From contig CAUCKA010000008.1 of assembly GCA_958443265.1 (NCBI GenBank), forward strand, positions 22,068 to 86,067: a DNA stretch of 64,000 nt, written 5' to 3'. The notes under the pieces were generated by a model. That model was not told the origin of the DNA. It was given only the letters and a program-made list of their open reading frames with translations, and made no database searches. Both the position numbers and the translations under genes were made by a program. Of this stretch, positions 18,758 to 27,641 are shown one piece after another (within the stretch, counting starts at the first letter, position 1; each line of letters starts with the position of its first letter). Origin of the DNA: an uncultured Collinsella sp. Its GTDB lineage: Bacteria > Actinomycetota > Coriobacteriia > Coriobacteriales > Coriobacteriaceae.

Positions 18758-20473
18758 ATGTCGCAAAACGATCGAACTCAACTGATTCCCGATCCGCAGC
18801 AGCCGAGCAGGCACACCGGCGGCGTTCAGTCGCCGCGTCCTATCGCGCCGAGCCGCGGTCAGCAGCGAGGTGCGGCAAACGTTTCCCAACGTCCGAACAA
18901 GCAGCATCAGCAGCGCCAGGCAAATGGCAATGCGCCCAAGCAGCCCCCCACGCACGCTCGAGGCGATCGCGGCCCCGCACGCAAACCCGCCGAGAACAAT
19001 AAGTCGGGCAAAAAGACGACGCTCTTTGTCGTTCTGGGTCTTATCGTCATTGTCTATATCGTAGGCGTTGTAGCGTTTTCGCAGGTAGCCTACCCCAACA
19101 CCACTATCGCCGGCGTCGATGTCTCGTTCTCCAACGCTTCGTCTGCCGCCACCAAGGTCAACTCGGCTTGGAAGCACTATAAGCTCACCGTGACAGGCGA
19201 TGACTTTAGCTGGACCTATCAGCCCGAGTCCGATGAGCCCATTGTCGACGGCGAAGCTGCCGCAAAAGAGATTATCAGCCGCAACGAAGCCATTGTATGG
19301 CCGGTTCGCCTTGTAGAATCCTTAAGCGGCAAGACCAAAACAACCGCTAGCTCCAACGAAGTCGATCTTGATCAAGACGTCGACCTGTCCATGCTCTCCG
19401 ACACCTTTGACCAAAAGCAGTTTGAGAAGGATCTGGGCGCCGCCATCGACGAGTTTAACGAGGGGCGTTCGGGCGCGTTCGAGGCCAATAGCTCCTATGA
19501 CGAGCAGGCCGGCAAGTTTACCGTCGAGAAGGCGCGCTCCAACGAAAAACTCAACCGCGAGCATGTCATTAAGTATGCCGAGCTCGAGCTTGCCTCGCTG
19601 GCCGAGACCGTAGATCTTTCCAAGCTCGGCAACGTTGCCTATGAGCCACTCAATGGAACGCTGACCGATGATCAGATTCAGGCCGCATGCGATGCCGCCA
19701 ACAACTTCTTGGGCGTCAACGTGACCCTCAAGCTCAACGGCGAGGATGCCGGCAAGGTTGATGGCAGCTCCGTGTTGCAGTGGATCAGCTTTGCCGATCC
19801 GGCCAACCCCACGCTCGATACGTCGCAGATCAGCAGCTGGGCAGCCGAGCTTGCCAACGGCTTTAATACCGTGGGCTCCACTCGCTGGTGGACGCGCGCC
19901 GATGGCAAGCAGTGCGCCGTCGAAGGCGGCGACTTTGGTTGGTCCATCGACAGCAGCTCGCTCGCCAAGCAGGTCGAAGACGCCATTAACAACAAGCAGA
20001 CCGGCGAAATCGAGATCAAGTACTCCCAGAAGGCCGACACCTTTACCGCAAAGGGAGAGCCCGACTGGAAGGCATACATCGATGTCGATCTGTCCGAGCA
20101 GCACGCGCGCTACTACGACGAGAGCGGCAATATCGTGTGGGAGGCCAACTTTATCTCCGGCAAGCCGGGAAAGGACGCCACGCCCGAAGGCGTTTGGCAG
20201 ATCAACAGCAACAATGGCGCCAGCAAGCTCATCGGTGCCAAGGACCCCGAGACCGGCAAGCCCAAATACGAAAGCCCGGTTAGCTACTGGATGCCGTTTG
20301 AGGGCAACATGATCGGCTTCCACGATGCCACCTGGCAAAACGACAAGAGCTTCGATAACGCCGAGTCGTACAAGTGGTGCGGCAGCCACGGTTGCATCAA
20401 CCTGCGCCTGGCCGACGCCAAGGCACTTCACGACTGCATCAAAGTCGGCCTGTGCGTGGTTGTCCACTCGTAG
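18758..20473 (+). CDS. Membrane-anchored L,D-transpeptidase (YkuD) with peptidoglycan-binding domain
   Basis: 571 aa from ATG 18758 (MSQNDRTQLIPDPQQPS), 10 nt after AAGGA. Residues about 1–85 are a Gln/Pro/Arg-rich cytoplasmic region. About 86–108 are one membrane helix (TLFVVLGLIVIVYIVGVVAF). The extracellular part contains two repeated mixed regions typical of the domain that precedes YkuD in actinobacterial L,D-transpeptidases. The catalytic domain lies at about 440–571 with GFHDATWQ and the SHGCINLRLAD motif (catalytic Cys and His). It likely makes 3-3 peptidoglycan cross-links outside the membrane. It is monocistronic between terminator-like hairpins. Confidence 0.88.
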   Translation: MSQNDRTQLIPDPQQPSRHTGGVQSPRPIAPSRGQQRGAANVSQRPNKQHQQRQANGNAPKQPPTHARGDRGPARKPAENNKSGKKTTLFVVLGLIVIVYIVGVVAFSQVAYPNTTIAGVDVSFSNASSAATKVNSAWKHYKLTVTGDDFSWTYQPESDEPIVDGEAAAKEIISRNEAIVWPVRLVESLSGKTKTTASSNEVDLDQDVDLSMLSDTFDQKQFEKDLGAAIDEFNEGRSGAFEANSSYDEQAGKFTVEKARSNEKLNREHVIKYAELELASLAETVDLSKLGNVAYEPLNGTLTDDQIQAACDAANNFLGVNVTLKLNGEDAGKVDGSSVLQWISFADPANPTLDTSQISSWAAELANGFNTVGSTRWWTRADGKQCAVEGGDFGWSIDSSSLAKQVEDAINNKQTGEIEIKYSQKADTFTAKGEPDWKAYIDVDLSEQHARYYDESGNIVWEANFISGKPGKDATPEGVWQINSNNGASKLIGAKDPETGKPKYESPVSYWMPFEGNMIGFHDATWQNDKSFDNAESYKWCGSHGCINLRLADAKALHDCIKVGLCVVVHS

Positions 20474-20540
20474 TGCAACGCGCGCATTCCTACAACGTGG
20501 AGCCGCTGCGACCAATCTAACAGTTCCGAAAGAATCCGCC

Positions 20541-20572
20541 ATATGCGCCCGCCTTACGCGACGAGCGCATAT
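20541..20572. other. Weak hairpin between the L,D-transpeptidase gene and the efflux operon
   Basis: ATATGCGC (20541–20548) pairs with GCGCATAT (20565–20572). No T-tract follows, so termination is uncertain. Confidence 0.35.
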
Positions 20573-20605
20573 ACTTATTGAGGAACTTTCTATAAAGGAG
20601 ACGCT

Positions 20606-22024
20606 ATGCCGAATGTCCCCACCATCACCCCAGGCCCGGATGATGCCGAGTACACGCCCGAAGGTGCCACCGAAACGATTCCTCTGATTAAAAACGTACA
20701 TGCCGACAAGCAGAGCGAACGCACGAACGATACGGCCGAAATTTCCGATGAAGAGGCGTATGCCAAGCTCAAGGCAAAACGTGCCGAACGTCGACGCAAA
20801 AAGCTGATTCGACGCGGTATTGCCGCCGGCGTCGTAGGTGCCATCGCGCTCATTGCCATTGTCGCAACCCTGGTTATCAATGCGCAGCCGCAGGGCGCTA
20901 GCGGGCCTGTGACCGACATGGTGACCGAGGGCACGTTTACCACAACGGTCGAGGCGAAAGGCCAGCTCAAACCCATTTCGTCCTCAGTGGTCTCCCCTTC
21001 TGTCGACGGTACGGTCGATTCGATCAACGTGCAGGCAGGCCAATCCGTCAACGAGGGCGACGTGCTTATGACCATTAAAAACGACGAGCTCGATCGCAAC
21101 GTTGCCGAGGCGCAGCGTGCAGTTGCAGCCGCCCAGGAAGACCTCACCAACGCGCAGAAAGCCGCCGCTGTCGCGCAGGCCACCCCAACGACGGACGTCG
21201 ATGGAGCTTCCGCAGCGGCTGGCGTCTCCGCCGCATCAGCGGACACGAACGCCGTATCGGCCGCGCAGCGCAGCCTCGCATCGGCCCAGGCAAACCTCGA
21301 CCAGGCGAACGCCAAGGCCGCCAGCCGTACGGTCACGGCCCCGAGCTCGGGTAGCATCGTGGAGCTCAACGCCAAGGTGGGCGCCACGGTAACAGGCGGC
21401 ATGATCATGGGCGAAAGCGATACAAGCGGCGGCAAGCAGTGCATGCAGATTGCCGACCTGTCCAAGATGAAGGTGACCGTGCAGGTGGGCGAAAAGGATA
21501 TCGCCAAGATCGCCGTGGGCCAGAGCGCCAACGTGACCTATCCAGCGTTTCCCGATATCGTGAGCCAGGGAACGGTCACGGCCATCGCCTCGGTGGCAAA
21601 CTCCGACTCCAACTCCGGCGGCGGCAGCGTAACCTTTAACGTCGACATCCTCATCGAAGCACCCGACAGTCGCCTTAAGCCGGGTATGACTGCCGAGGTC
21701 TCGGTAGTGACCGAGAAGCTCGACGACGTGGTTATGGTGCCGACCATGGCGCTGATGACCGAAGATGGCGAGCACTATTACGTCAATCTGGCCACCGATT
21801 CGGAAGGCAAGAAGACGCGCCGCGTGAAGGTGACCGTCGTGACGCAAAACGACAACGAGGCTGTAGTCGGTAAGACGCAGGTCAAGCGCGACGACCAGGG
21901 CAACGAGATCAACCCAGACGTCCCGGTTACCAAGTTACGCGACGGCGACACCATCGTGACGGATACCGGCACAGGCATGACGGCAGACGGCGGCGACAAT
22001 ATGTCTGCCGACGAGGGCAAGTAA
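20606..22024 (+). CDS. HlyD/MacA-type periplasmic adaptor (efflux RND/ABC membrane-fusion protein)
   Basis: 472 aa, ATG 20606 after AAAGGAGACGCT. A cytoplasmic N-terminus of about 70 residues is rich in charged residues. One membrane helix follows (GIAAGVVGAIALIAIVATLV). Then come a biotinyl-lipoyl-like domain split by a short Ala/Gln-rich coiled coil (EAQRAVAAAQEDLTNAQKAA) and beta-barrel domains. It is the first gene of a three-gene ABC operon; its TAA overlaps the next ATG (TAATG). In a monoderm it would link to the permease outside the membrane. The substrate is unknown (antimicrobial peptide, lipid or drug are possible). Confidence 0.86.
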   Translation: MPNVPTITPGPDDAEYTPEGATETIPLIKNVHADKQSERTNDTAEISDEEAYAKLKAKRAERRRKKLIRRGIAAGVVGAIALIAIVATLVINAQPQGASGPVTDMVTEGTFTTTVEAKGQLKPISSSVVSPSVDGTVDSINVQAGQSVNEGDVLMTIKNDELDRNVAEAQRAVAAAQEDLTNAQKAAAVAQATPTTDVDGASAAAGVSAASADTNAVSAAQRSLASAQANLDQANAKAASRTVTAPSSGSIVELNAKVGATVTGGMIMGESDTSGGKQCMQIADLSKMKVTVQVGEKDIAKIAVGQSANVTYPAFPDIVSQGTVTAIASVANSDSNSGGGSVTFNVDILIEAPDSRLKPGMTAEVSVVTEKLDDVVMVPTMALMTEDGEHYYVNLATDSEGKKTRRVKVTVVTQNDNEAVVGKTQVKRDDQGNEINPDVPVTKLRDGDTIVTDTGTGMTADGGDNMSADEGK

Positions 22025-22797
22025 TGCGTCCCGTCATCGACATCCGCAACGTGCACCGCATCTTTGAGAGCGAGGCCGGTTGCGCCCACATCCTGCACAA
22101 CGTGAGCCTGGCGGTGAACCCCGGTGAGTTCGTCGCAATCACCGGCCCCTCGGGCTCGGGCAAGTCGACGCTCATGAACATCCTGGGCTGCTTGGACAAG
22201 CCGACGGCGGGTGATTATTTCCTGCAAGGGCTCAACGTCGCCGAGCTCGACGATGATGAGCTCACCGAGGTGCGCGCGCTGAGCATCGGCTTTGTCTTTC
22301 AGAGTTTTAACTTGCTGCCGCGTCTGACGGTGATCGAAAACGTCATGCTGCCGCTGTCCTACACCAATGTGCCGCGTAGCCAGCGCGAGATGCGCGCCGT
22401 GCACGCGCTGCAAGCCGTCACACTGCCGGTCGACCATTGGGACCACCGCATATCGGAACTCTCGGGCGGACAGATGCAGCGCGTCGCCATCGCGCGCGCC
22501 CTCGTCAACGACCCGCCCATCATTTTGGCCGACGAGCCAACGGGAAATCTAGACTCGACAACCGGGGCGCTCGTCATGGAAACCTTCCACAAGCTCCAGA
22601 AACGCGGCAAGACCATCGTACTCATCACGCATGACCCCGGCATCGCCGCCGAGGCCGATCGAGCCGTAACCATCCGTGACGGGCGAATCCATGACGGCGC
22701 ATATGTCGCGCATACACCGAATACGTTACGCGGGGCCGTGAACGCCCTGCCCACGATTTCGACATCCACCAATCAGCCGAAGGGAGCGAAGGAATGA
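22024..22797 (+). CDS. ABC transporter ATPase, MacB/LolD type
   Basis: 257 aa. Walker A GPSGSGKSTLMNILGCLD, Q-loop GFVFQSFNLLPRLT, signature LSGGQMQRVAIARALV, Walker B IILADEPTGNLDS and H-loop VLITHDP are all present. This profile is that of the LolD/MacB/FtsE-like group, which drives FtsX-type permeases. It overlaps its adaptor by 1 nt and the permease by 4 nt (ATGA), so the three are co-translated. Confidence 0.94.
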   Translation: MRPVIDIRNVHRIFESEAGCAHILHNVSLAVNPGEFVAITGPSGSGKSTLMNILGCLDKPTAGDYFLQGLNVAELDDDELTEVRALSIGFVFQSFNLLPRLTVIENVMLPLSYTNVPRSQREMRAVHALQAVTLPVDHWDHRISELSGGQMQRVAIARALVNDPPIILADEPTGNLDSTTGALVMETFHKLQKRGKTIVLITHDPGIAAEADRAVTIRDGRIHDGAYVAHTPNTLRGAVNALPTISTSTNQPKGAKE

Positions 22798-24008
22798 GCA
22801 CCCGCGATCTTGTCCAAGAAGCCCTTCACTCGCTCGAGGCCAACAAGGGACGCAGCCTGCTCACCATCCTTGGCATCGTCATTGGCATCGCCTCGGTCAT
22901 CGCCATGACTTCGCTCATCGGCGGCATCCAAAACAGCCTGGTCAACAGCCTGGGCCTCAATGCAGCCCGCATGGTAGAGATCTATTCGTCCCAAGAACTC
23001 ACCGATTCGGATGTGGAAAAGCTTCGCAAACTGGTGCCGCAGATTGAGCAGATCGGCATCGTCGATAGCGCCTATTCCGAGTACAAGGTCGGGGATAAAA
23101 GCTATACCGTCATGGCACACGGCGTCGATAGCGACATGCTCGATGCCGTGGGCGCCAGCAAGCTCGTTGCGGGACGTGTCTATTCACAGGCAGAGTCTCA
23201 ATCAGGCTCGCGCGTGGCGCTCATCAGCCGCGGCGGCGCCGATCAGCTTTACGGCAACGAACAGGACGCACTGGGGAAAACCATCAAGGTGTCCAACGGC
23301 GAGGTGCAGATTGTAGGCGTGATTGATGGCGGCAGCGACTCCATGGGCTCGCTCACGCTATATATGCCACGCGAAACCATCTCCGGCCTGTTTGGCGACG
23401 AGAATCCTTCATTCCCCAGCGTGACGGCACTTGCCGCCGAGGGCACAGACATGGACGAGCTCTGCAAGACCATCGAGTCTAAGGTGCGCGCGATGAAGGG
23501 CATCTCGGAGGATGATGAGTACGACAGCGTATCGGCGACCTCCATGAAAAGCGCCATCGATGCACTCAACTCGTTTATGGGCGCCTTCTCGCTCATCATG
23601 GGCGCTGTCGCCAGTATCTCACTGCTTGTCGGCGGAATCGGCATTATGAATATGATGCTTACCAACGTGACTGAGCGCATCCGCGAGATCGGTATTCGCC
23701 GTGCCTTGGGTGCCAGTCGCCGCGATATCACCGCGCAGTTTTTGGCCGAGTCCTCGGCGCTGTGCGTCACCGGTGGCCTGCTGGGTGTCCTGATTGGCTA
23801 TCTGCTGGCCTGGGGCCTCGCGATGTTTGCCGCAGGATCAGGGGTTCTCAACGAGCTCGGTGCCAGTGGGGAGATCACACCGAGCTTTTCAATCGCCACG
23901 GTGCTGCTGGCCTTCGGCGTCTCCGTCGGCATCGGCGTGATCTTTGGCTTCTACCCCGCTCGCCGCGCGGCAAAGCTCAACCCGGTGGAGTGCCTACGCT
24001 ACCAGTAA
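22794..24008 (+). CDS. ABC transporter permease, MacB/FtsX type
   Basis: 404 aa. One N-terminal helix (GRSLLTILGIVIGIASVIAM) is followed by a large extracytoplasmic MacB periplasmic-core domain (about 45–270) and three C-terminal helices with the FtsX signature (NMMLTNVTERIREIGIRRAL). The ATPase is encoded separately, unlike fused E. coli MacB. With the two upstream genes it forms a mechanotransmission-type exporter. It is the last native gene before the cobalamin island. Confidence 0.93.
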   Translation: MSTRDLVQEALHSLEANKGRSLLTILGIVIGIASVIAMTSLIGGIQNSLVNSLGLNAARMVEIYSSQELTDSDVEKLRKLVPQIEQIGIVDSAYSEYKVGDKSYTVMAHGVDSDMLDAVGASKLVAGRVYSQAESQSGSRVALISRGGADQLYGNEQDALGKTIKVSNGEVQIVGVIDGGSDSMGSLTLYMPRETISGLFGDENPSFPSVTALAAEGTDMDELCKTIESKVRAMKGISEDDEYDSVSATSMKSAIDALNSFMGAFSLIMGAVASISLLVGGIGIMNMMLTNVTERIREIGIRRALGASRRDITAQFLAESSALCVTGGLLGVLIGYLLAWGLAMFAAGSGVLNELGASGEITPSFSIATVLLAFGVSVGIGVIFGFYPARRAAKLNPVECLRYQ

Positions 24009-24217
24009 GCCACCACCAACAAGTTGCGGCGAATTAGGGACCGTTTGGGGGTGCGGACGCCGGAAACGTAGAGATCGGCCTCGCCGAAGTCGGCCTGGGC
24101 CCGGCAGGGCCTGCGTCAGCATTGCCAAAAACGCCTATCGAAAGGGCGAATCCTTCTTGACAGAACTACAGGAACACCCCCCACGCGGGCGGGAGGGCGC
24201 GCAGGCGCGGCGAGCGC
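24009..24217. other. Left edge of the cobalamin island: non-coding junction with short repeat
   Basis: 209 nt between the convergent permease gene and cbiJ. Bases 24024–24048 are a second copy (21 of 25) of the repeat at 7783–7807. From about 24050 the sequence becomes clearly GC-rich. I could not identify a gene; short open stretches exist on both strands but without recognisable domains. No T-rich terminator for the cob operon is evident. Confidence 0.5.
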
Positions 24218-24991
24218 CTAGCGCGCGAACTCCCGTAAGAGCGCATCTTCCACTTCCCGAAGCGAAAGGGCCCCGCCTCCCTCGGCGGGACGGGTGACCA
24301 CGACACAGCGCGCTCCCACGGCGCGCGCTGCGGCGAGCTTCTCGGCCGTGCCGCCTACGGTTCCCGAGTCCTTGGTCACAAGCCACTGGGCGCCCACCTG
24401 CCGAAGCATCGCCTCGTTGAGCTCGCGGGTGAAGGGCCCCTGCATGCCGATGACGTGCGACGGCGAAAACCCCGCGTCGATGCACTTCGTTATAGCACCG
24501 GGCAGCGGGAGCACACGCACGAAGAAGCGCTCCGCGAAATCGGCGACGTGTGTGTAGGGAGCAAGCTCCTTGCTCCCCGTCGTGAGAAGAACGCGACCCG
24601 GGTTCTCGGAGAGAAAGCGCGCCGCGCAGGCGATCGACGCGACCGGCACGACGCCTTTGGGCAGCGCCTCGACCGGGCGCGCAAGGCGCAGGCATCGTGC
24701 ACCCACGGCGAGCGAAGCGGCCCGGATGTTGTCGCTTGCGAGCGTAGCGAAGGGGTGCGTGGCGTCGACGACGATACGCGCGCCGGAAAGCTCGCGCTCC
24801 ATGTCGGCATCGTCGAGCCTGCCCGCATGCACCTCGATGCCCGGAAGCTCACCCAAAAGCTCGCCTCCGTACTCGGTTGCCGCGTAGGCACGGGCGGGGA
24901 TGCCCGCCCCGCTCGCCCATTCACACAGAAGGCGGCCCTCGGTGGTGCCGGCGAAGATGCGCAGCGCCGGCACGGATGCAGGGGCCGTCAC
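24218..24991 (-). CDS. cbiJ: Cobalt-precorrin-6A reductase
   Basis: 257 aa from GTG 24991, which overlaps the cbiC stop as GTGA. Family motifs are LRIFAGTTEGRLL at the N-terminus, VDATHPFATLAS, LLTTGSKELAPY and VTKDSGTVGGTAEKL. It reduces the macrocycle of cobalt-precorrin-6A with NAD(P)H before CbiET acts. It is the last gene of the 17-gene operon. A much longer upstream extension of the frame is antisense-like Arg-rich sequence and is rejected. Confidence 0.93.
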   Translation of the reverse strand: MTAPASVPALRIFAGTTEGRLLCEWASGAGIPARAYAATEYGGELLGELPGIEVHAGRLDDADMERELSGARIVVDATHPFATLASDNIRAASLAVGARCLRLARPVEALPKGVVPVASIACAARFLSENPGRVLLTTGSKELAPYTHVADFAERFFVRVLPLPGAITKCIDAGFSPSHVIGMQGPFTRELNEAMLRQVGAQWLVTKDSGTVGGTAEKLAAARAVGARCVVVTRPAEGGGALSLREVEDALLREFAR

Positions 24992-25629
24992 TTCGCGCCA
25001 CCCGTGCGCGTGATCTGGTAGAGCAGCGCGTTCATAATGGCCGCCGCCACGGTCGAGCCGCCCTTGCGACCCCTCGCGACTATGGCCGGCACGCGTCGCG
25101 CGAGTAGCTCCTCTTTCGCCTCGACCACGTTCACAAACCCGACCGGCACCCCAACGACGAGCGCGGGCGCGATCTTCCCCGCGTCCATGAGCTCGGCGAG
25201 GCGCAGAAGTGCTGTGGGAGCGTTGCCGACGGCCACGATGAGCGGACCCTCGATGCGGCAAGCTTTGTCCATGCTCGCAACGGCGCGAGTCGTGCCCGCG
25301 GCGCGCGCAGCCGCGGCGACATCAGGGTCGGCCATGTAGCACACGGCCTTGCAGCCGAGCTTCGCGAGCGCGGGCTTGCTTATGCCTGCGAGCGCCATGT
25401 TCGTGTCGGTGAGCACCGTGGCCCCTGCACGCAGAGCGTCGAGCGCACAGTGCGCAGCGTCATGGGTGAACACGAGGGAATCGGCGTACGAGAAGTCGGC
25501 AGTGGTGTGGATGACGCGTTTAACGACGGGCCCTTCGAGCGGCGGGAACGTGCGGCTGCCGAGCTCTTCGGTGATGATCTCGAAGCTGCGCCGCTCGATG
25601 TCGCCGGGCGCCATCTCCTTGGAATCCAT
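24988..25629 (-). CDS. cbiC: Cobalt-precorrin-8 methylmutase
   Basis: 213 aa, ATG 25629, directly abutting the cobO stop. The CobH/CbiC family sequence includes RRSFEIITEELG, VKRVIHTTADFSYADSL (catalytic His region) and LIVAVGNAPTALLRLAELM. It moves the methyl group from C11 to C12, producing cobyrinic acid (hydrogenobyrinic acid in the aerobic route). Confidence 0.95.
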   Translation of the reverse strand: MDSKEMAPGDIERRSFEIITEELGSRTFPPLEGPVVKRVIHTTADFSYADSLVFTHDAAHCALDALRAGATVLTDTNMALAGISKPALAKLGCKAVCYMADPDVAAAARAAGTTRAVASMDKACRIEGPLIVAVGNAPTALLRLAELMDAGKIAPALVVGVPVGFVNVVEAKEELLARRVPAIVARGRKGGSTVAAAIMNALLYQITRTGGAK

Positions 25630-26145
25630 CTAGTACTCCACTCCTTCCCTTGCACATATCCCCTGAGAGTAGGGGTGTTTCTCGCACCGCATCTCGGTTA
25701 TGTAGTCGGCCTTCTCCACGATTTTGCGGGAAGGCGCGCGCCCGGTGAGCGCTACTTCGACGCCACGCGCGGACATATCGAGCGCGCGGTCCACGAGCGC
25801 CTCGTCGACAAGCCCCTTCGAAAGCGCGTCGAGCGCCTCGTCGAGCACGAGCAGCCCCTCCTGAGCGCCCTCGAGCTCGGCGAGCGCGGAAGCGAGGTTC
25901 CCATCGTGCAGCTCGCACGTCGCGGCAAGTTCTTCCGACGTCATCGACCAGGTAAACTTGTCCGACACCTTCCCCGCGAACAAGGGCACGCCGAAATGCT
26001 CGGCGAGCAGGCGCGCCTCCCCGCTTTCGCCGTCTTTCAGGAACTGCACGACGACGACGCGGCGGCCTGCGGCGAGCATGCGAAGGGCGAGGCCCATCGC
26101 CGCCGTGGTCTTGCCTTTGCCGTCGCCATGATACACGTGGATCAT
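25630..26145 (-). CDS. cobO: Cob(I)yrinic acid a,c-diamide adenosyltransferase (CobA/CobO/BtuR type)
   Basis: 171 aa, ATG 26145 in an ATGA overlap with cbiP. MIHVYHGDGKGKTTAAMGLA is the family P-loop; VVVVQFLKDGESGEARLL and GLLVLDEALDAL follow. It attaches the 5'-deoxyadenosyl ligand to Co(I) corrinoid using ATP. The protein is slightly shorter at the N-terminus than E. coli BtuR, as in the clostridial and actinobacterial CobO forms. Confidence 0.95.
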   Translation of the reverse strand: MIHVYHGDGKGKTTAAMGLALRMLAAGRRVVVVQFLKDGESGEARLLAEHFGVPLFAGKVSDKFTWSMTSEELAATCELHDGNLASALAELEGAQEGLLVLDEALDALSKGLVDEALVDRALDMSARGVEVALTGRAPSRKIVEKADYITEMRCEKHPYSQGICAREGVEY

Positions 26146-27641
26146 ACGCCCTCCTCGATAATGCGGTAGACATACTCCATGTCAAGCGCCCCGCGCACGA
26201 CGTCGGCCAGGCGGTCGAACTCGCGCGCACGGTGATCGGCTGCGGACGCTGCGCCCGCAGCACCCACGACGCTCTCGGGCAGGCCGCGCATGCGCGCGAG
26301 CGAGCGCGCGAGAGCGAGCGCCACCCCCGGTTCGTCGAACAGGCCGTGGAGATAGGTTCCGAACACGTTTCCGCAGGCCGCGCCTTCTGGTTTGCCGCCA
26401 ATCGTGCCCGCAGGGGCGCAGGAGACGGTCGTTTCGCCGTCGTGAATCTCGTACCCGCGCGCCGTCATGCCGTTCCACACCGAGAACGCGCCTTGGGCGC
26501 CCGTGATGCGCAGCTCCGACTGGGCGAGGCGCTTTTCCTCCTTGAACACCGTACTTGCAGGGATGAGCCCGAGCCCGCGCGCGGTGCCAGCGCCTTCCCT
26601 GCCGTGCGGGTCGGAAAGCTCGTCTCCCAAAAGCTGGTAGCCTCCGCATATGCCGAGCACCGGCGTGCCCGCGCCCGAAAGCGCGCGTACACAGGCTCCG
26701 ATGCCGCTAGTCGCAAGCCAGCGCGCGTCGTCGAGCGTGGTCTTCGAGCCGGGAAGCACCACCAGGTCGGGTCGGCCCAGATCGGTCGTCGAGGAAACGT
26801 AGCGCACGCCCACGCCGGGCACGCGCGAAAGCGGGTCGAAGTCGGTGAAGTTCGACAGATGCGGAAGACGCACGACGGCGACGTCGATGACGCCGCGCGC
26901 CTCGCGGGCAGATAGGCGCGGCGCGAGCGAGTCCTCGTCGTCCAGGTCGAGCGTAAGATACGGCACGACCCCCACGACGGGAACCCCGCACATCTTCTCG
27001 AGCGGGGCCAAACCCGGGCGCAGGATTTCCACATCGCCGCGGAACTTGTTCACCACAAGCCCCCGCAAAAGCGCGCGGTCCTCGGGCGCAAGGAGCGCGA
27101 CCGTGCCGTAGAGCTGGGCAAACACCCCGCCCGGGTCGATGTCGCCCGCGAGCAGCACGGGGGAGGACACGGCGCGCGCGAGCCCCATGTTGACGATGTC
27201 GTTTTCGGCAAGGTTGATTTCGGCGGGGCTGCCGGCGCCCTCGATGACGATGACGTCGTTTTCCTCCGCGAGCGAATCGAACGCCTCCAAAATCTGCGGC
27301 ATGAGCGCCTTCTTTCGCGCGAAGTAGTCCCTCGCAGCGAAGGCTCCCTGCGCCTTGCCGGCCACGATGAGCTGGCTTCGGTGGCCGCTTTCGGGCTTGA
27401 GCAGGATGGGGTTCATGCGCACGTCGGGCGCGATGCCGCACGCCTCGGCCTGCATGATCTGGGCGCGCCCCATCTCGAGCCCGTCGGCCGTGACACCGCT
27501 GTTGAGTGCCATGTTCTGGCTCTTGAAGGGAGTCACGCGCAGGCCGTCCTGCGAAAGTACGCGGCACAGCCCAGCCGCAAGCAGGCTCTTCCCCGCGTTC
27601 GACATGGTGCCCTGGATCATGATGGGCTTCGCCCTACCCAC
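26142..27641 (-). CDS. cbiP: Adenosylcobyric acid synthase (glutamine-hydrolysing)
   Basis: 499 aa from GTG 27641, overlapping the cobD stop by 8 nt; an internal ATG at 27620 begins the conserved MIQGTMSNAGKSLL. The N-terminal dethiobiotin-synthetase-like domain has FKSQNMALNSG and IVIEGAGSPAEINL. The C-terminal class I glutamine amidotransferase has GICGGYQLLG (nucleophile Cys) and GTYLHGLFDEP (His). It amidates carboxyls b, d, e and g of adenosylcobyrinic acid a,c-diamide. Confidence 0.94.
   Translation of the reverse strand: MGRAKPIMIQGTMSNAGKSLLAAGLCRVLSQDGLRVTPFKSQNMALNSGVTADGLEMGRAQIMQAEACGIAPDVRMNPILLKPESGHRSQLIVAGKAQGAFAARDYFARKKALMPQILEAFDSLAEENDVIVIEGAGSPAEINLAENDIVNMGLARAVSSPVLLAGDIDPGGVFAQLYGTVALLAPEDRALLRGLVVNKFRGDVEILRPGLAPLEKMCGVPVVGVVPYLTLDLDDEDSLAPRLSAREARGVIDVAVVRLPHLSNFTDFDPLSRVPGVGVRYVSSTTDLGRPDLVVLPGSKTTLDDARWLATSGIGACVRALSGAGTPVLGICGGYQLLGDELSDPHGREGAGTARGLGLIPASTVFKEEKRLAQSELRITGAQGAFSVWNGMTARGYEIHDGETTVSCAPAGTIGGKPEGAACGNVFGTYLHGLFDEPGVALALARSLARMRGLPESVVGAAGAASAADHRAREFDRLADVVRGALDMEYVYRIIEEGV

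Noticed and set aside
24050..24217. Possible gene remnant at the left island edge (open stretches on both strands)
   Set aside because: Short translations show no convincing similarity to transposases or cobalamin proteins, so only the repeat is reported.
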